Shown one piece after another: positions 25,791 through 36,733 of a stretch of 64,000 bases of DNA. How positions within the stretch are numbered: the first letter of the stretch is position 1; each line of letters starts with the position of its first letter. The stretch spans positions 28,444,283 through 28,508,282 of the forward strand of contig NC_063156.1 of NCBI RefSeq assembly GCF_020921035.1, in the 5' to 3' direction. The notes beneath the pieces were generated by a model. That model saw nothing but the letters and a program-made list of their open reading frames with translations, had not been told where the DNA came from and did not search any database. The stretch is from Rhodamnia argentea (Eukaryota; Streptophyta; Magnoliopsida; Myrtales; Myrtaceae). Both the position numbers and the translations under genes were made by a program.

Positions 25791-26336
25791 TTGTCATAGA
25801 AAAAACTGACATACATGCAATAGAAATCTATATATAATCTATATGTATTATATGTAAATATTTTGACACGGATGACAAAAATTCTTTTGTTTCTTTTTTA
25901 CTTCAGGAGTGGACAATATAAAAAGTCAGGAAATTATGAGACGACAATATTTATTTCTTCGTCAATTCCAGTTGATGCAAATTAGACAGATACACTGCCA
26001 TCCCTAAACGGGTCTTAGAACTCAATAAGTATGGACATGCTGAAAAAGACTATTCTTGTGTCATAAAGTTGTGTTTGGTTGTCCGAATTTCTAGACATGA
26101 TAGAATAATACAATCCATGAATTTGTCATATTCTATCCATTGTTTGGTGAATCACGGTAATAAAATAAAAAAAATTATATCCTATCATGTTCATTATTTC
26201 GTATTTACGACATAGGATGAGATCGGATATCGTATAAGTTGTCCGGTTCAACATTTGATGACATATAAAATTGAATAAAGTCAATATTGAATCCAGGTAA
26301 AACCCTAGTCGCGATAATAGCCTCATCTATGACTGG
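25791..26336. other. Spacer, nothing recognised
   Basis: AT-rich DNA between two transposons. A region near 26050-26300 has repeated CATGATAGAAT/ATCCTATCATG words that suggest a further worn inverted-repeat element, without clear ends. Confidence 0.35.
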
Positions 26337-26344
26337 GATGAGAC

Positions 26345-27448
26345 TAGAGCTGTCAATATGGGTCCACGACCCATTTCTGACCCATATTTTATATACATGG
26401 ATTTTGATGTGGGTTGTTAGTTTTTAGAGGATCCAGTAAAAATGAGTTCAAAAAAGTTAAAGTTAAATTTGACGAGTTAAAAATTGGTCACACATAGAAC
26501 CCATTTTTGACAGATGGGTGTGGCTTGTAGTTTCCATAAGTTGTTAACGAGCCTCAAAGGCTCAACTTGATGAGTTTATATTTTTTATTTTTTAGTTTAA
26601 ATTTTATGTTTTTAAAAGTAAAAGAAAGTAAGAAAAATTATTTTTTGTTGGTCTGAAAAGAAAAAAAAAATTATAAAAATCTTTTATTGGCCGCCTGCCG
26701 CCATCAACGGTCGCCACTGCCCACCGCCGCCCGCCACCTCGTGAATTTCTGTACAGTAGGAAGTTTAAACCGAACCGAAATAGGGGCCGTCTCGAAAATT
26801 CCCTGCTCGGTTCCGGTGCAAATCCATTGGAGCAGGAGTAGCACGTCATGACGATCCAAACAAGGGACTCCAAAACGGACATGGGAATCCTCAACAGGAA
26901 ATTGGGGAGGGTGAAAGTCCCACGCCGGGTGGAGGAGGAGGATGTATCTGTGCTTGTAGAACACAGGAAGCCTCATTATGGTCAGCAAGAGCTCGGCAAA
27001 ACCGATGAACATATTGTTGATCATGGAGAGCAAGAGCGCGCCGACGCACAGAGCGCCATCGTCTTCATTACGGTTGTGCATCCTGGTGCTTATCAACACC
27101 GTGGACACGATGATCGCCACGAGAATGATCTGGATGGTCTTGAAGATGTGGGCGAACGCGTTCTTCCTGATGAACACCGCCGCCGCCGGGAAAAAAAATT
27201 AAAAAATCTGAAAAACATTGCACTAGAGAAGAGCTTAAAATATGTTAAATGAGGTTTTTCTAGAATATTGGTATGTTTTAATAATATGGGTCAAAACAGG
27301 TCGGATCGGGTATGGGTCAGTTGCGGGTTGGACCAGATATGGATCTTTAAATATGGGTCAAAATGGATTAAACAAGTTAATATGGGTTGGACCATATTAG
27401 ACCCGATCCAAACTTGACTCGACCCGACCTATCCATTTGACACATCTA
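26345..27448. mobile_element. hAT-type non-autonomous element carrying a gene piece
   Basis: Left end TAGAGCTGTCAATATGGGTC; right end GACCTATCCATTTGACACATCTA, whose reverse complement TAGATGTGTCAAATGG matches the left end. These are typical plant hAT termini. The flanking 8-mers GATGAGAC (26337-26344) and AATGAGAT (27449-27456) share the core ATGAGA and differ by two transitions, fitting an aged 8-bp TSD. Subterminal zones are rich in GGGTC/GACCC words. The interior holds a decayed ABCG transporter fragment on the minus strand. No transposase was seen. Confidence 0.75.
26755..27177 (-). pseudogene. PDR-type ABCG transporter fragment, frameshifted
   Basis: The minus strand reads RKNAFAHIFKTIQIILVAII, then RNEDDGALCVGALLLSMINN, FAELLLTIMRLPVFYKH and HPAW; after a frame change near 26920 it continues LRIPMSVLESLVWIVM and NGFAPEPSR. 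In order and wording this is the first transmembrane block of the second half-size region of full-size ABCG (pleiotropic drug resistance) transporters. No ATP-binding cassette, no splice sites linking to other exons and no start are present, and the frame is broken, so it is a fragment of about 140 residues. It lies wholly inside the hAT-type element 26345-27448. Capture by the transposon is the simplest reading. It is probably non-functional as protein but could produce antisense or small RNA. Confidence 0.85.
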
Positions 27449-27836
27449 AATGAGATTGATATTCTCCCTGGACGAGATAAAAATTTTCACATATTAGAAA
27501 TGTGAAATGAAAAAAAAAAAAAAAGGAGAGAGAGAGAAAGAGAAGGGTGGCATGCGGCGGAAAGGGAGAGAAAAATGGAGAGGGCCAAGGATAGATAGAG
27601 GAGACAAGTAAGCATTGGCCGCCGTGGGCGATGACCTCCGACACAATGGCACGGTGAAAGGTGGCGTCCTACGGTAGTGATGATTGCATTACGGCCTAAA
27701 TCCTCCCCATGATCGCGACTTACCGTGGCTTGAGATTTTTTTATTGCGCATCTCAAGTTAAATGGTTGTCGACTAAATTCGTGCATACAAAATTACTCAA
27801 TCTAATGAATATGTATGAATTGGCGAAAACGTAGGC

Positions 27837-28046
27837 ATGAATTTGTTGAACCTAATGTATTCGACTATGCATATTGCGAGGGCTCTAGGTTTCCTCCATT
27901 CTGATCGGAGAAAACTGCCCCCATTGAAATCATTTGCTAGTGGGTTCTTCATATTGTCAACACTTTTCCTTTTTATGCTCATGGGAAGCGTCGTCGTTTT
28001 CATTGGAAAGATTCGAGCACACAGCGCACCTTCGTGGTTCAAATAG
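27837..28046 (+). CDS. Unrecognised 69-codon frame with a membrane anchor
   Basis: The frame encodes a basic N-terminal part (RALGFLHSDRRKLPPLKS) and then a hydrophobic stretch of about 20 residues starting at GFFILSTLFLF and ending VVVFIG, followed by KIRAHSAPSWFK and a stop. This is the shape of the N-terminal anchor of a type II Golgi protein such as a glycosyltransferase, but no catalytic part follows. It could be a first exon fragment of a decayed gene, or chance. I do not recognise the family. Confidence 0.3.
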   Translation: MNLLNLMYSTMHIARALGFLHSDRRKLPPLKSFASGFFILSTLFLFMLMGSVVVFIGKIRAHSAPSWFK

Positions 28047-29092
28047 TTAAAAGGAGGAATCTTGAGCTGAGGAATCTCCATCTCTTGTGGATTCCCCATG
28101 TCAAGCATCTTTAATTGGTATTCTCCTGGAATTGATACAAGATTCCTAAAGTGTACCCGGGGGGATTTGCGTAGTGTGGTTGTGAAGCAGATATATGTGT
28201 GTAAATTGAATATGTTCGGTACGATTAGTTCGATTTCCCGTGCCATCAGATGTAAACAAGCTCATGTATAAGCCACCTTACACGACTTTTGGCCCTCGTT
28301 TTATTCGGCTCATAAGTTCGATAGGACATTTGATGTCCCCAAACTTTACATGCCTAAAGCCCGTGTAAAAAAGAATAACTCTTAAGTTAATTTGCTAATT
28401 CTTCTGATGGAATCTTGCCTTTTTCTTTTGAGTTAACTTGAAGTTAATGCAACGGGCATAATTTCGTACACTCGATGGAACCCATTAGAGTTCATATGCC
28501 TTCGATGCACGCGAACCTTTTGATGATGGGGAACATAGTGTTGAGAAAACCTCCGCACATATTTTGAAGTTGACAAAACTGTCTATTCTTTATATGAATT
28601 TTGTTGAATGCGAAAAATGTTTTTATCTCAAGAAATATGCACGTTGAAAAGGCTCTTCAAGACTAAAACTCGTATGTGATCAAGTCTAAAGGAACAAGGA
28701 GTTAATATTTGACTTGTAGCAGCAAAATTGTATGTCCATAGAGTCGACCTCATGATCGTTGAATCAAGATCAAACGAACTACGTCAATATCGCCATAGCA
28801 TCTGCATGGATATCAGCAAGGCTACTGCATGGCTACTATCAGCGAAAGATTGTCTACGGAAAAAATATTATGTGAGATTTATTGATTGATTTTCAATCTT
28901 TCCGAAGGCAAACTACTTTCCATAAAAGAAGCACTCCATTTATGGAAAGCAAGATTTTGGGGATCAAATCTTTTGGGATGACTATTCGAAATCAACGGCT
29001 ACCATAATCTTCTCATCAAGTGACCAACGGTCAGCTTGGAGATTGATCCTCTTGAAGATAGTCTAACATGAAGTTCTCGACATCGAGTAGTG
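28047..29092. other. Spacer, possible LTR-derived sequence
   Basis: From about 28560 the sequence (TTTTGAAGTTGACAAAACTG and onward, with AACGGCTACCATAATC and CAACGGTCAGCTTGGAGATT) has the look of a Copia-type LTR, and similar sequence continues beyond the hAT element to about 29860. Ends, primer site and a second LTR were not found, so this is only a suggestion. Confidence 0.3.
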
Positions 29093-29100
29093 TAAAATAA

Positions 29101-29720
29101 TAGGGTGAGTGGTTCCGGGTTCCTTACGGGTTCCACCTGGAACCTAGAACCTACTCATCCAAATAGGTTTCTCATTTTTTGGAACCTGGAACCTACCCGT
29201 CACACCTTGGAACCTAGAACTTACCTTGTCAAAGGTTCTAGGGTCGGTTCCGGGGTACCCAAGAACCTATCAATTTCTTTTATTTTTTCATTTTTAGTTA
29301 AGCAAAATGAGAGTGAACACTACAACATCTAAGAGAAAGTAGATGTGAGTGATTTTAGGCTCTGTACTGATTACATTTAAAACCCGAAACCAATCGATTG
29401 GAATACATTTATCATTTTTTGGAACCCGAAACATAAAAAATTGTTTGATTCCAAATTATACACTCATCATTGGATGCCATATAACGTTGTATAATTGTGC
29501 AAAAATATATACCAAGAAAAATATAAAAATTTATTTCAGAATCCATGGTCCAGGTTCCGGGTTCTAGGTAGTGGAACCTGGAACCTACCCGTTGGAACAA
29601 GTTCCTCAATTTTTGGAACCTGGAACCTACCCCGTATACCTTGGAACTTGGAACCAGAGTGTATCCTATAGGTTCCGGTTCCAGGTTCTCGGTTCTACCC
29701 TGGAACCATGCTCACCCCTA
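29101..29720. mobile_element. hAT-type MITE with exact 8-bp TSD
   Basis: Left end TAGGGTGAGTGGTTCC; right end GGAACCATGCTCACCCCTA, whose reverse complement TAGGGGTGAGCATGGTTCC matches it. The direct repeat TAAAATAA lies at 29093-29100 and 29721-29728, an exact 8-bp TSD typical of hAT. Subterminal zones are packed with GGAACCTGGAACCTACCC in both orientations. No coding sequence. The same terminal motif occurs in the element at 42000. Confidence 0.93.
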
Positions 29721-29728
29721 TAAAATAA

Positions 29729-31230
29729 AAGCAAGGTGCCGAAGAGAGAGATAGGTCGAGAGTTTGAAATTTCAAACTTCAAAAAAGCTTCATATATTCT
29801 CGAGCTTACATTTGTAATAGTTTGAAAAATGTCAAACTTTATTCAACTTGGCTAATAGAAAACGCCGACGTGGCCTTTTTGAATAATTTCTTTATTTTAC
29901 GAGGCGCTAATGTGGATAAAACGTGAAGGACGAGGCCAAAACGACGTAGTTTTGATCCAAATCTGTTTTTTTTTTTTAATTTCAATACTATTTAAATTAG
30001 ACCCATGTCGCACACTCGCCAACCCTTTCAGACGATGGTGGGCGATGGGGGTGAGCACCTGCCGCCACTGCAGCCCTCGCCCAATTTTGTGCTCCTTCCC
30101 TTTTGTTTTAATTTTGTTTATTTTTTCAATCTAGGTAAATAGCATTTACATTAAACAAGCAGATTTGGACCAAACCGATGTTGTTTTCGCCTTGTCCATC
30201 ATGTTTTAGTCACGTCAGTATCACACAGCAAAGAAAAAATAATTAAAGAACTTTCTTTACTATTTTTTTATTAATTAATTTGAACGGAGTTAAAGAAAGA
30301 ATTTCCTCGTAATGACACAAAGTTACGAACCAAACAGCCTTAGACAAGAATTGCTTCACCCCTGTGGAGTGATGAGGTGTGACAAAGTGACTGTACTGAA
30401 AGAAAATGCACACAAAAAAAAAAAAAAACAGCATGACAAGGAAAACCATGTCTGACCAAAAAAAGTTAAAAGCATGAATGATGAAAGGCGTTGTCTTATT
30501 AGTGGCAGACAATAAAACAAGCCAACGCAGTCCCCGTTTCCCTCCCACACCATACTCAAGCAGACCTTTTTATCTCTCCTCAAAGTACCTCAAAATTATT
30601 TAATGTCTTGTTCTTTTTTTTTTTTTGGTCGAAATTTAATTTCTTGGCCATTCTTCAGTTTTTTTATTTTATTTTTCCCCCTTTAATTTATGTTAATAAC
30701 CTTTTAGTTGAGTTCATTTAAAAAAGCAATCAACTAGGAACCGACGACTCCATGTACTTCTATAATTCTATTACGAGGAGCTAGGGTTAGGCCTTAATGG
30801 CCTGATTCCTCATTGAAAGAATTCAGTATCAGCATCGGATTCCCTTAATCTACGAGGTCACAAAACTTAACGTGATTGATGTGAAAGCGATTCGTAAAAA
30901 AATATTCAAGCATTCAGACAAGCAAAAACCCAATAAACAAAGCGTAGAAAGAAGAATTCACGTAGTGCGCCGTGACACACTCACAATTTTTGCAATTGGA
31001 GTAGAGTTAGGAAACCTACAATACTAGTTACAAATATCGCGTTCAAAATGCGATACTTTTGGCCAAATGGGGTCCCGAGCTGCAATCCTTTCGGGCCCCA
31101 AAATCTTTGGTGTAGGTGCATTTCTAAGCACTTCTCTGTTCTCGGGCCTTTTTCAGCAATTTCTTTTTGTCCTTTTCAATTATTTACTTGCCATTTCTTC
31201 TTTTTATGTTTTTGTTTTCATTGAATTGCC
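29729..31230. other. Gene-free AT-rich region
   Basis: Contains T-rich and A-rich tracts (near 29967, 30411, 30617) and no recognisable gene. Short open frames have no domain signature. Confidence 0.4.
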
Positions 31231-31267
31231 AAATCTAATCTAATCTAATCTAATCTAATCTAATCTA
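31231..31267. repeat. (TAATC)n pentanucleotide microsatellite
   Basis: About seven perfect copies of TAATC in a row. Simple sequence repeat with no visible link to a gene. Confidence 0.95.
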
Positions 31268-31902
31268 CTATATTATACTAAAGGTGACCACATTAAGTGC
31301 ATTTGATTTTACTGAAAATGAGTACTTTCTTTTGCAAATGAAAATTTAAATTTTTTTCCTAGAAAAAAAAAAAAAAAAAAAGTTGCGAGGAAATTATGAG
31401 AATTAAATAAAATATTTATTTAAATATATAAGAATTTTTGGGGAAAAAAATTAGCATGGTTGTAGATACTACATCTATTTTAGTAATTTCTAACGTCATA
31501 AAAAGTAAATTACTTCTAAGAGAATAAGAAAGTAATTATGTCTATAATTTCACGTAAATTTAACTCTATTGTGCGGGAGATATTATGGGCTATATATCAG
31601 AAAAACATACCAATGTATTTGCAGAGTAATATAGAGAGAAATTGGGCTTTGTCCTTGCAAAAGTAATTACACCGTGGATCATTTAACTCGTTCTGACTCA
31701 TTTCCATGCAATACAAATCTGCCAACCCATATTGCGGAGGCCGCAACCGGTGGCGACGGGCTCGCGACAATCCTCACCAGATTTCTTCAAAAAAAAAAGG
31801 AAAAAAAGAATTATGTAAAATCATAAAAGAATAAAAAAAAATGACTTGCTTAAGACTCACTTAATCTTGTTAGATAACTAGCCCATTTACGACTCATTTA
31901 AA
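31268..31902. other. AT-rich spacer left of MITE A2
   Basis: No gene. The last ~70 bases and the sequence right of the MITE (32510-32660) contain repeated ACCCATTTA/GACTCATTTA words that belong together as one worn hAT-like element interrupted by the MITE; the right end may be TTGCCACCTTTA near 32656, but I found no TSD. Confidence 0.35.
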
Positions 31903-32509
31903 GGAAAAATTACCAAACAATTTCTAAACCTATTGCAACTGTGCCAATTCGGTCATAATTTTTTTTTTTTTGCCAATTGAGTCTTAAACCTTTTGCAACT
32001 GTGCCAATTCAATCTATTTAGCAAGTCGATGCTGACATGGCAAATTTCTAATGATATTTTTTAAAATTTTTAATTTTTTTTCTATCTTTTTTTTAATTTG
32101 GTTTTGGGTGGCGGGAGGTCGCTAACCACTAGCCAAGGGTCGACCCTCGCCTAGACGTGGTAAGGGCTCATGGCCCTCATCCGGATCTAGCCCACGCTAG
32201 TTGCGGCAAGGGTCGCGAGCCCTCGCCAAGTGGCCAGCAAGGGCTCACAGGCCCTCACCTAAGGGTTGACGGAGGTCGCCGGCCTTCTGCCAATGGCTGG
32301 AAGAAAAAAGACAAAAAGACAAAAAAAAATTATTAAAAAATTTAAATTTTGTCATGTTAGCATCACGAGGCACCATGTTAGCACCGGCCAGTAAAAATAG
32401 ACTGAATTGACACAATTACAAAAGGTTTATGACTCAATTGACCAAAAAAAGTTTATGACTGAATTGGCGGAATTGTAATAGGTTTAGAACTTTTTTGATA
32501 GGTCTTCCC
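31903..32509. mobile_element. Mutator-like MITE, family A copy 2
   Basis: Left end GGAAAAATTACCAAACAATT then CTAAACCTATTGCAACTGTG; right end TTGTAATAGGTTTAGAAC, then TTTTTTGATAGGTCTTCCC. Flanks are TCATTTAAA (31894-31902) and ACATTTAAA (32510-32518), a 9-bp TSD with one mismatch. The GC-rich core, about 32100-32300, has repeated GGCCCTCGCC/AAGGGCTC words in both orientations. No protein encoded. Confidence 0.85.
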
Positions 32510-32518
32510 ACATTTAAA

Positions 32519-33395
32519 ACCCATTTAAAATTCATTAAGTTATTAATTAACCCACGTACAGTCCACTTAAGTTTATTTTTAAAACTTATTGTAACTCATT
32601 TATGACCGACATCCTTAAATATGGGTTAAAATATGGGTTCTAGACCCATTTTGCCACCTTTAGTTAGAAGTCATAAGAGAGAAACATCTAGATACAACGT
32701 GGCCTTGAAGATCACACGGAATCGAGTGCTTGGATGCCAATCCCGATTGAAATCCACGAATAGACAAGCAATTCTTTCTTCCTTTGCAATGAACGGATCG
32801 ATCAGACATGAGAGAGTGGTGACAGATGAGAATACAGGTGGAGAAAGAGAAGGGCATCTGTTCTGTTTGTTCGTTGTCGTCGACTTTCTGTAAAGGCGTG
32901 TATTATGGACAGTTTTTTATGGCCATGCTTCTCATGTAAGTGATAAAAGAAGACAGCTCACATCGAATTATGCAATCAAGTGTCTTGTATTTTTTGGCAT
33001 TGAGAGTGACGATTGCTGTTTCACTTTATATCGTTAGGAAGTGAAAAAGGGTGCTCTTCTTTGTATTGCAGCGTCATGTATGCCGAGATAAGGAGAAAGT
33101 CTTCGAGGAAAGTAGTATACCTTGAATGAGATTTCTAGGATTTTTCTTTTGCATGGAGTTTCCATTGCAAAGACTGAAAAGATCTTTCTATCGCTCGGTG
33201 GATCGTCTTTCGGGATCCCCGTTTGGGCACGGACAGACGGCAAAGGTCGAGTTAAACTTCAAAAAGTAAAATTTGAAATTCAAGAGGTGTAAATCTTTCA
33301 CCTCCACAGAAAATTCAAAAGTCGGCAAATTAGTGATCCAGATCGGCTTTTAATTGAATTGATCCATTTAATCTCTGCTAATACCATTTATTTTT
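32519..33395. other. Spacer, nothing recognised
   Basis: After about 32660 this is ordinary AT-rich DNA with no gene or definable repeat. Confidence 0.35.
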
Positions 33396-33697
33396 AGGAT
33401 GATGGCAACAACGATTTTTGAACTTTAGCCCAATGTGTAATAGAGTCCATGAACATTTAATGCGTTCAATGTGGTCCTTGAATTTCATTTCAATGTGCAT
33501 TATTATCCCTGAACTTTTAATGTGCTTAATATTTTCCTAAACTTAATATAGTCTAGGAACTAAATTGGACATGTATCGAAAGTTCATGAACATTGCACAT
33601 TGGGTTAAAGTTCAAAAATCATACTTGATGAATTTAAAATTCGAGGACTACATTATACATTGGGCCAAAGTTTATGGACCATTTGTGTTGTTTTCCC
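33396..33697. mobile_element. Short TIR element (Mutator-like MITE, family C)
   Basis: The left half reads AACAACGATTTTTGAACTTT then AGCCCAATGTGTAATAG; the right half is the reverse complement type, CATTATACATTGGGCCAAAG ... GTGTTGTTTTCCC. Outside lies TTTATTTTT at 33387-33395 and 33698-33706, a possible 9-bp TSD, although such an AT-rich word could recur by chance. The whole ~300 bp is nearly a long imperfect inverted repeat. Confidence 0.65.
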
Positions 33698-33706
33698 TTT
33701 ATTTTT

Positions 33707-34289
33707 GCATTCCACCCAACATACCAAACCTCATAAACTCAGTCAAGTCGCAGGCAACATGGGACTGCATGCCTAGTGACGGGTCTTAAATAGCTAGGAT
33801 CCAAGGCCCGGAGGCCCGATCCGACCTCATTTCCTATGCCCAAACTCAAGACCCGATAGCCGGATCGAGACTCTGAAAATCAAAACTTAGTCCATGAGCA
33901 ACAGGGTTCGGCACCCTACCATTTAACTCAAGACCTCAATAGTTGCACAGAGCTCCTCATTGCTAGGACATTGGCGCCCGGCTTGAAACAATGGCTCTCG
34001 AACCAAAATTCCCCTGCCCCAAAACTAGGAAGTCCGGGACAGGGTCGGACTGCCCAAGTAGATGGATTCGGGCATTAGGGAGCTAGGTTGGGGTACCTTG
34101 GTCCCTCGTTTGGGCACTACGGACCTCAATTCGACGCTCCAGGATATTGAGTTCGGGCGCTTGGGTTCCGGCACTAGCTACGCCTGCCCGTGGTCCAAAC
34201 GTAGAGGTCATCTGGGTGGCTAGGACTTGGTTAATAAGTGGTTAATTTAAACTTAATGCTGTTAGGATCAAAAGTGGGTCAAGAGGTAA
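33707..34289. other. Spacer with CCCGG-rich section
   Basis: Positions 33790-34200 are unusually GC-rich for this part of the window, with repeated GGCCCG, CCCGAT and TTCGGGC words. No reading frame is convincing. It may be a repeat of unknown class. Confidence 0.35.
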
Positions 34290-34700
34290 CATCTTGAACT
34301 TACATTTAAATAAGGATTTAATTATCCCATGTTCAACATATTCGGGGTCTTACAAGGACCAGGCCGAGACTAATTTCCGTACCATAATGGACCGACTCAA
34401 CTTCTTCCCAAAAGGTGTCCGGCCAAACACGCGCTAGCGTACTGTCCTAATACTAACGTTGGGCCCAAACAAAAGAAGAAAAGAATCGTCCGGGGAAGAT
34501 TTTCATCTACTCGTAACTTCTACCTTTGATTTTGCCTTAAAAATCTGAAAATGGACAGAATTAATTTTTAAAGTCCGAGAATCCCAAAAAAATTCATATA
34601 CAATCCAACAGGTGAATAATTTGATAAGTTGAAAATAAAAATCAAGGTGTGAACATCACAAATTTTTTAAAAACCAAAACTGAAAAGTCGAAGTGACCCC
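34290..34700 (+). repeat. Dispersed repeat R, copy 2
   Basis: Counterpart of 18252-18590 in the same orientation, sharing ATTTAAAT, GTTCAACATATT, ACAAGGACCAGGCCGAGA, GTTGGGCCCAAACAAAAGAA, GATTTTCATCTACT and, further on, GTCGAAGT. Slightly longer than copy 1 because of insertions. The function and class are unknown. Confidence 0.75.
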
Positions 34701-35680
34701 AGACAAAAAAAAATTAAAAAAAAAGGGACCCCAGATATGAATAACTTCATGATGTTTTTCTGCGAGTCCCACTTCCTAGATTCGACATAATAACTTTCGG
34801 TCATGACCTGAAAAAAGCTTTGGCATCCTGATGTTTTGGTACCATTCTCGGAAAATTCCCTATATGCCAATTTGCGAGAAAGGCCTGATCTCGCTTTACT
34901 TCCATGACATGGAAAAATAAGAATGAAAACCTAAGTTCGATATACCTTAAGTTGCCACATGAGATTTACTCGAACGGACTCGCAGATCGGAACGCATGCA
35001 TAGCTAGGCCAATTCATTTCAGTTTTTTTATTCGAGATGTAAACGACAAGTGAGATCCACTTTATATAAAGTTATTCGGACCAAATGAACAGGATACTGT
35101 TGGGTCCCAAATTCTGTGGGATTGTACATGATATTTCAAATGAGCACGATTGAAGGGCAAAAACACTCTTGAGAGTTCAATTTTCTTGGGTCTTGAGAGT
35201 TCATTTGAAGGGGGTATTATATGAGCACATGGTGTTGATGCTGTTCCTTGAGGAAGATGGTTTCTTTCTTTTCTGCAACCAGCTTTCAGTTCTAGCATAA
35301 ATCAATTCCAAGGAGGGTCCAGCATCGACACATCACCAACTTGAGCAAGTAACCCCATCAACATGATGCCTTGAAACTTCAGCTGCTGTGGGTTGGCTGG
35401 TACCATTTCGAAGGACCCTGAGAAGAGTCGTTGCTCAAGGTCCTTCGCTTTGCATCTTTAAAATACAAGAAGAGGGGATTCTCGTAACCACCGTATTCCC
35501 ACCCAACACGAATAGAGCGCGACCACACAACTGCCGAGTTGATTCAAGTAATTTACTAACACAAAGTATCCCTAAAAAACTCTTGATAGAACCTAAAATC
35601 ATCTTGAGCACACACCCTGAAGCAGAATGCAACACCGACAGTTTTTGGCTTTACCACGAGAGCTGTAATCATCTTGGGCT
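34701..35680. other. Spacer, possible decayed coding DNA
   Basis: The minus strand between 35430 and 35640 is open (CVSKLLESTRQLCGRALFVL and more) and lies downstream, in transcript direction, of the possible exon at 35681-35927; together they could be parts of one decayed gene. No family was recognised. Confidence 0.3.
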
Positions 35681-35927
35681 TCAATCTTCCTCATGTGTTT
35701 GACCTTGAGCTGGTCTTCCTAATGATGGATCCAACGAGGGTTCATAGTTCCAGGAGACACGTTTTTTGAAAGACATTATATGTGCTCCGACTTCTTTGAA
35801 TCGATCGGATGCCACTGAAAACAGGACTACAACCTCAGTGTTGCTCTCAGTCCCCCATTTCTCTTCCATTTTCTTCCAAAAAGATTCAAATTCAACAAAA
35901 GCATTAATCATGTTCTAATATAATGTG
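35681..35927 (-). pseudogene. Possible exon of an unrecognised gene
   Basis: On the minus strand an acceptor-like TTATATTAG precedes an open frame that starts near MINAFVEFESFWKKMEEKWG and runs VVVLFSVASDRFKEVGAHIM, ending THEED with a stop; a donor-like AAG/GTCAAAC lies a little before the stop. Composition looks protein-like (aromatic and charged residues evenly spread), unlike the surrounding DNA. I do not recognise the family and saw no clear partner exons. Confidence 0.3.
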
Positions 35928-36494
35928 GTAAATCAAAACAAAATCACCAGAGAAATAAACGAGGAATGACAAAAAGCACTAGAGATTTACGTGGTTCATT
36001 CCGAATGTCGGTACCTACTCCACGGGGAGAGTCAACACGAAATAATCTACTAATCATCGGAGAATCACAAAGTTATCATCAGTCACACGCTCGAGTGTTC
36101 CCAAATCTAAATTAAGCCCAAAGCAAATGTCATGTACACTTGAAATGTGTTAAGTTGACTAGGAGAAAATATTCGGACTCTACGGTTCCTTTCGTTCGTG
36201 ACAAATGTGATGTTTCTAGAAAGTCATTTTTTAGGAAAATGAAAATATTTTCTGGTACTCGGCCAAAACTTGAAAATGAAATGTAAATTATTTTCCATCG
36301 TTTGGTAATGAAAATATTTTCCACATTCGATTTTATGCGTCATCATTTGGTCAAAAATTGTTAACATGGACCTACCCGTCTTACTTGATACGACCGGCGC
36401 TTACGGAATTTTTTTTTTCATTTTTATATTTTTATATTTAAAATTTTTTTCTTCTTCTTTTTCCATTAATTTCTTCCTTTGTCATTTGCCGGCT
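35928..36494. other. Spacer with LTR-like section
   Basis: GAGATTTACGTGGTTCATTC at 35987-36006 and the following CTCCACGG resemble a motif common in plant LTR retrotransposons near LTR ends. No other retroelement part was found. Confidence 0.3.
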
Positions 36495-36733
36495 CCATTT
36501 GTTTCAGGAAAAATGTATAATTTGAAAAATATCTTCCAAAAAAAATGATCACCTGTATCGATTAGAATAATTAGTCAATCAAAACTTATTTCATTATCAA
36601 CAACAATTTGTGTCTAAATATTTCCACGGACGATATAAATATCCTTTTTATTCATTAATTTTTGCAAGCAATACAAGAGCTCAATTTAAAGAAAAGATTT
36701 TTCAAATCATTCATTTTTAGCGAAACAAGCGCC
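36495..36733. mobile_element. Small TIR MITE, family B copy 1
   Basis: Left end CCATTTGTTTCAGGAAAAAT, right end ATTCATTTTTAGCGAAACAAGCGCC, an imperfect inverted pair; about 240 bp. Same size and termini as 43187-43426 and 44343-44585. No TSD could be defined with certainty, so the superfamily is open. Confidence 0.65.

Noticed and set aside
26848-27252. Plus-strand open frame of 134 codons
   Set aside because: It is antisense to the ABCG fragment, whose minus-strand translation gives clear transporter motifs; the plus-strand frame has none.
31279-32657. A hAT element with ends CTAAAGGTGACCA and TTGCCACCTTTA around MITE A2
   Set aside because: The two ends look alike, but the flanking 8-mers (TATTATAC and GTTAGAAG) do not match, so the left end may be chance.
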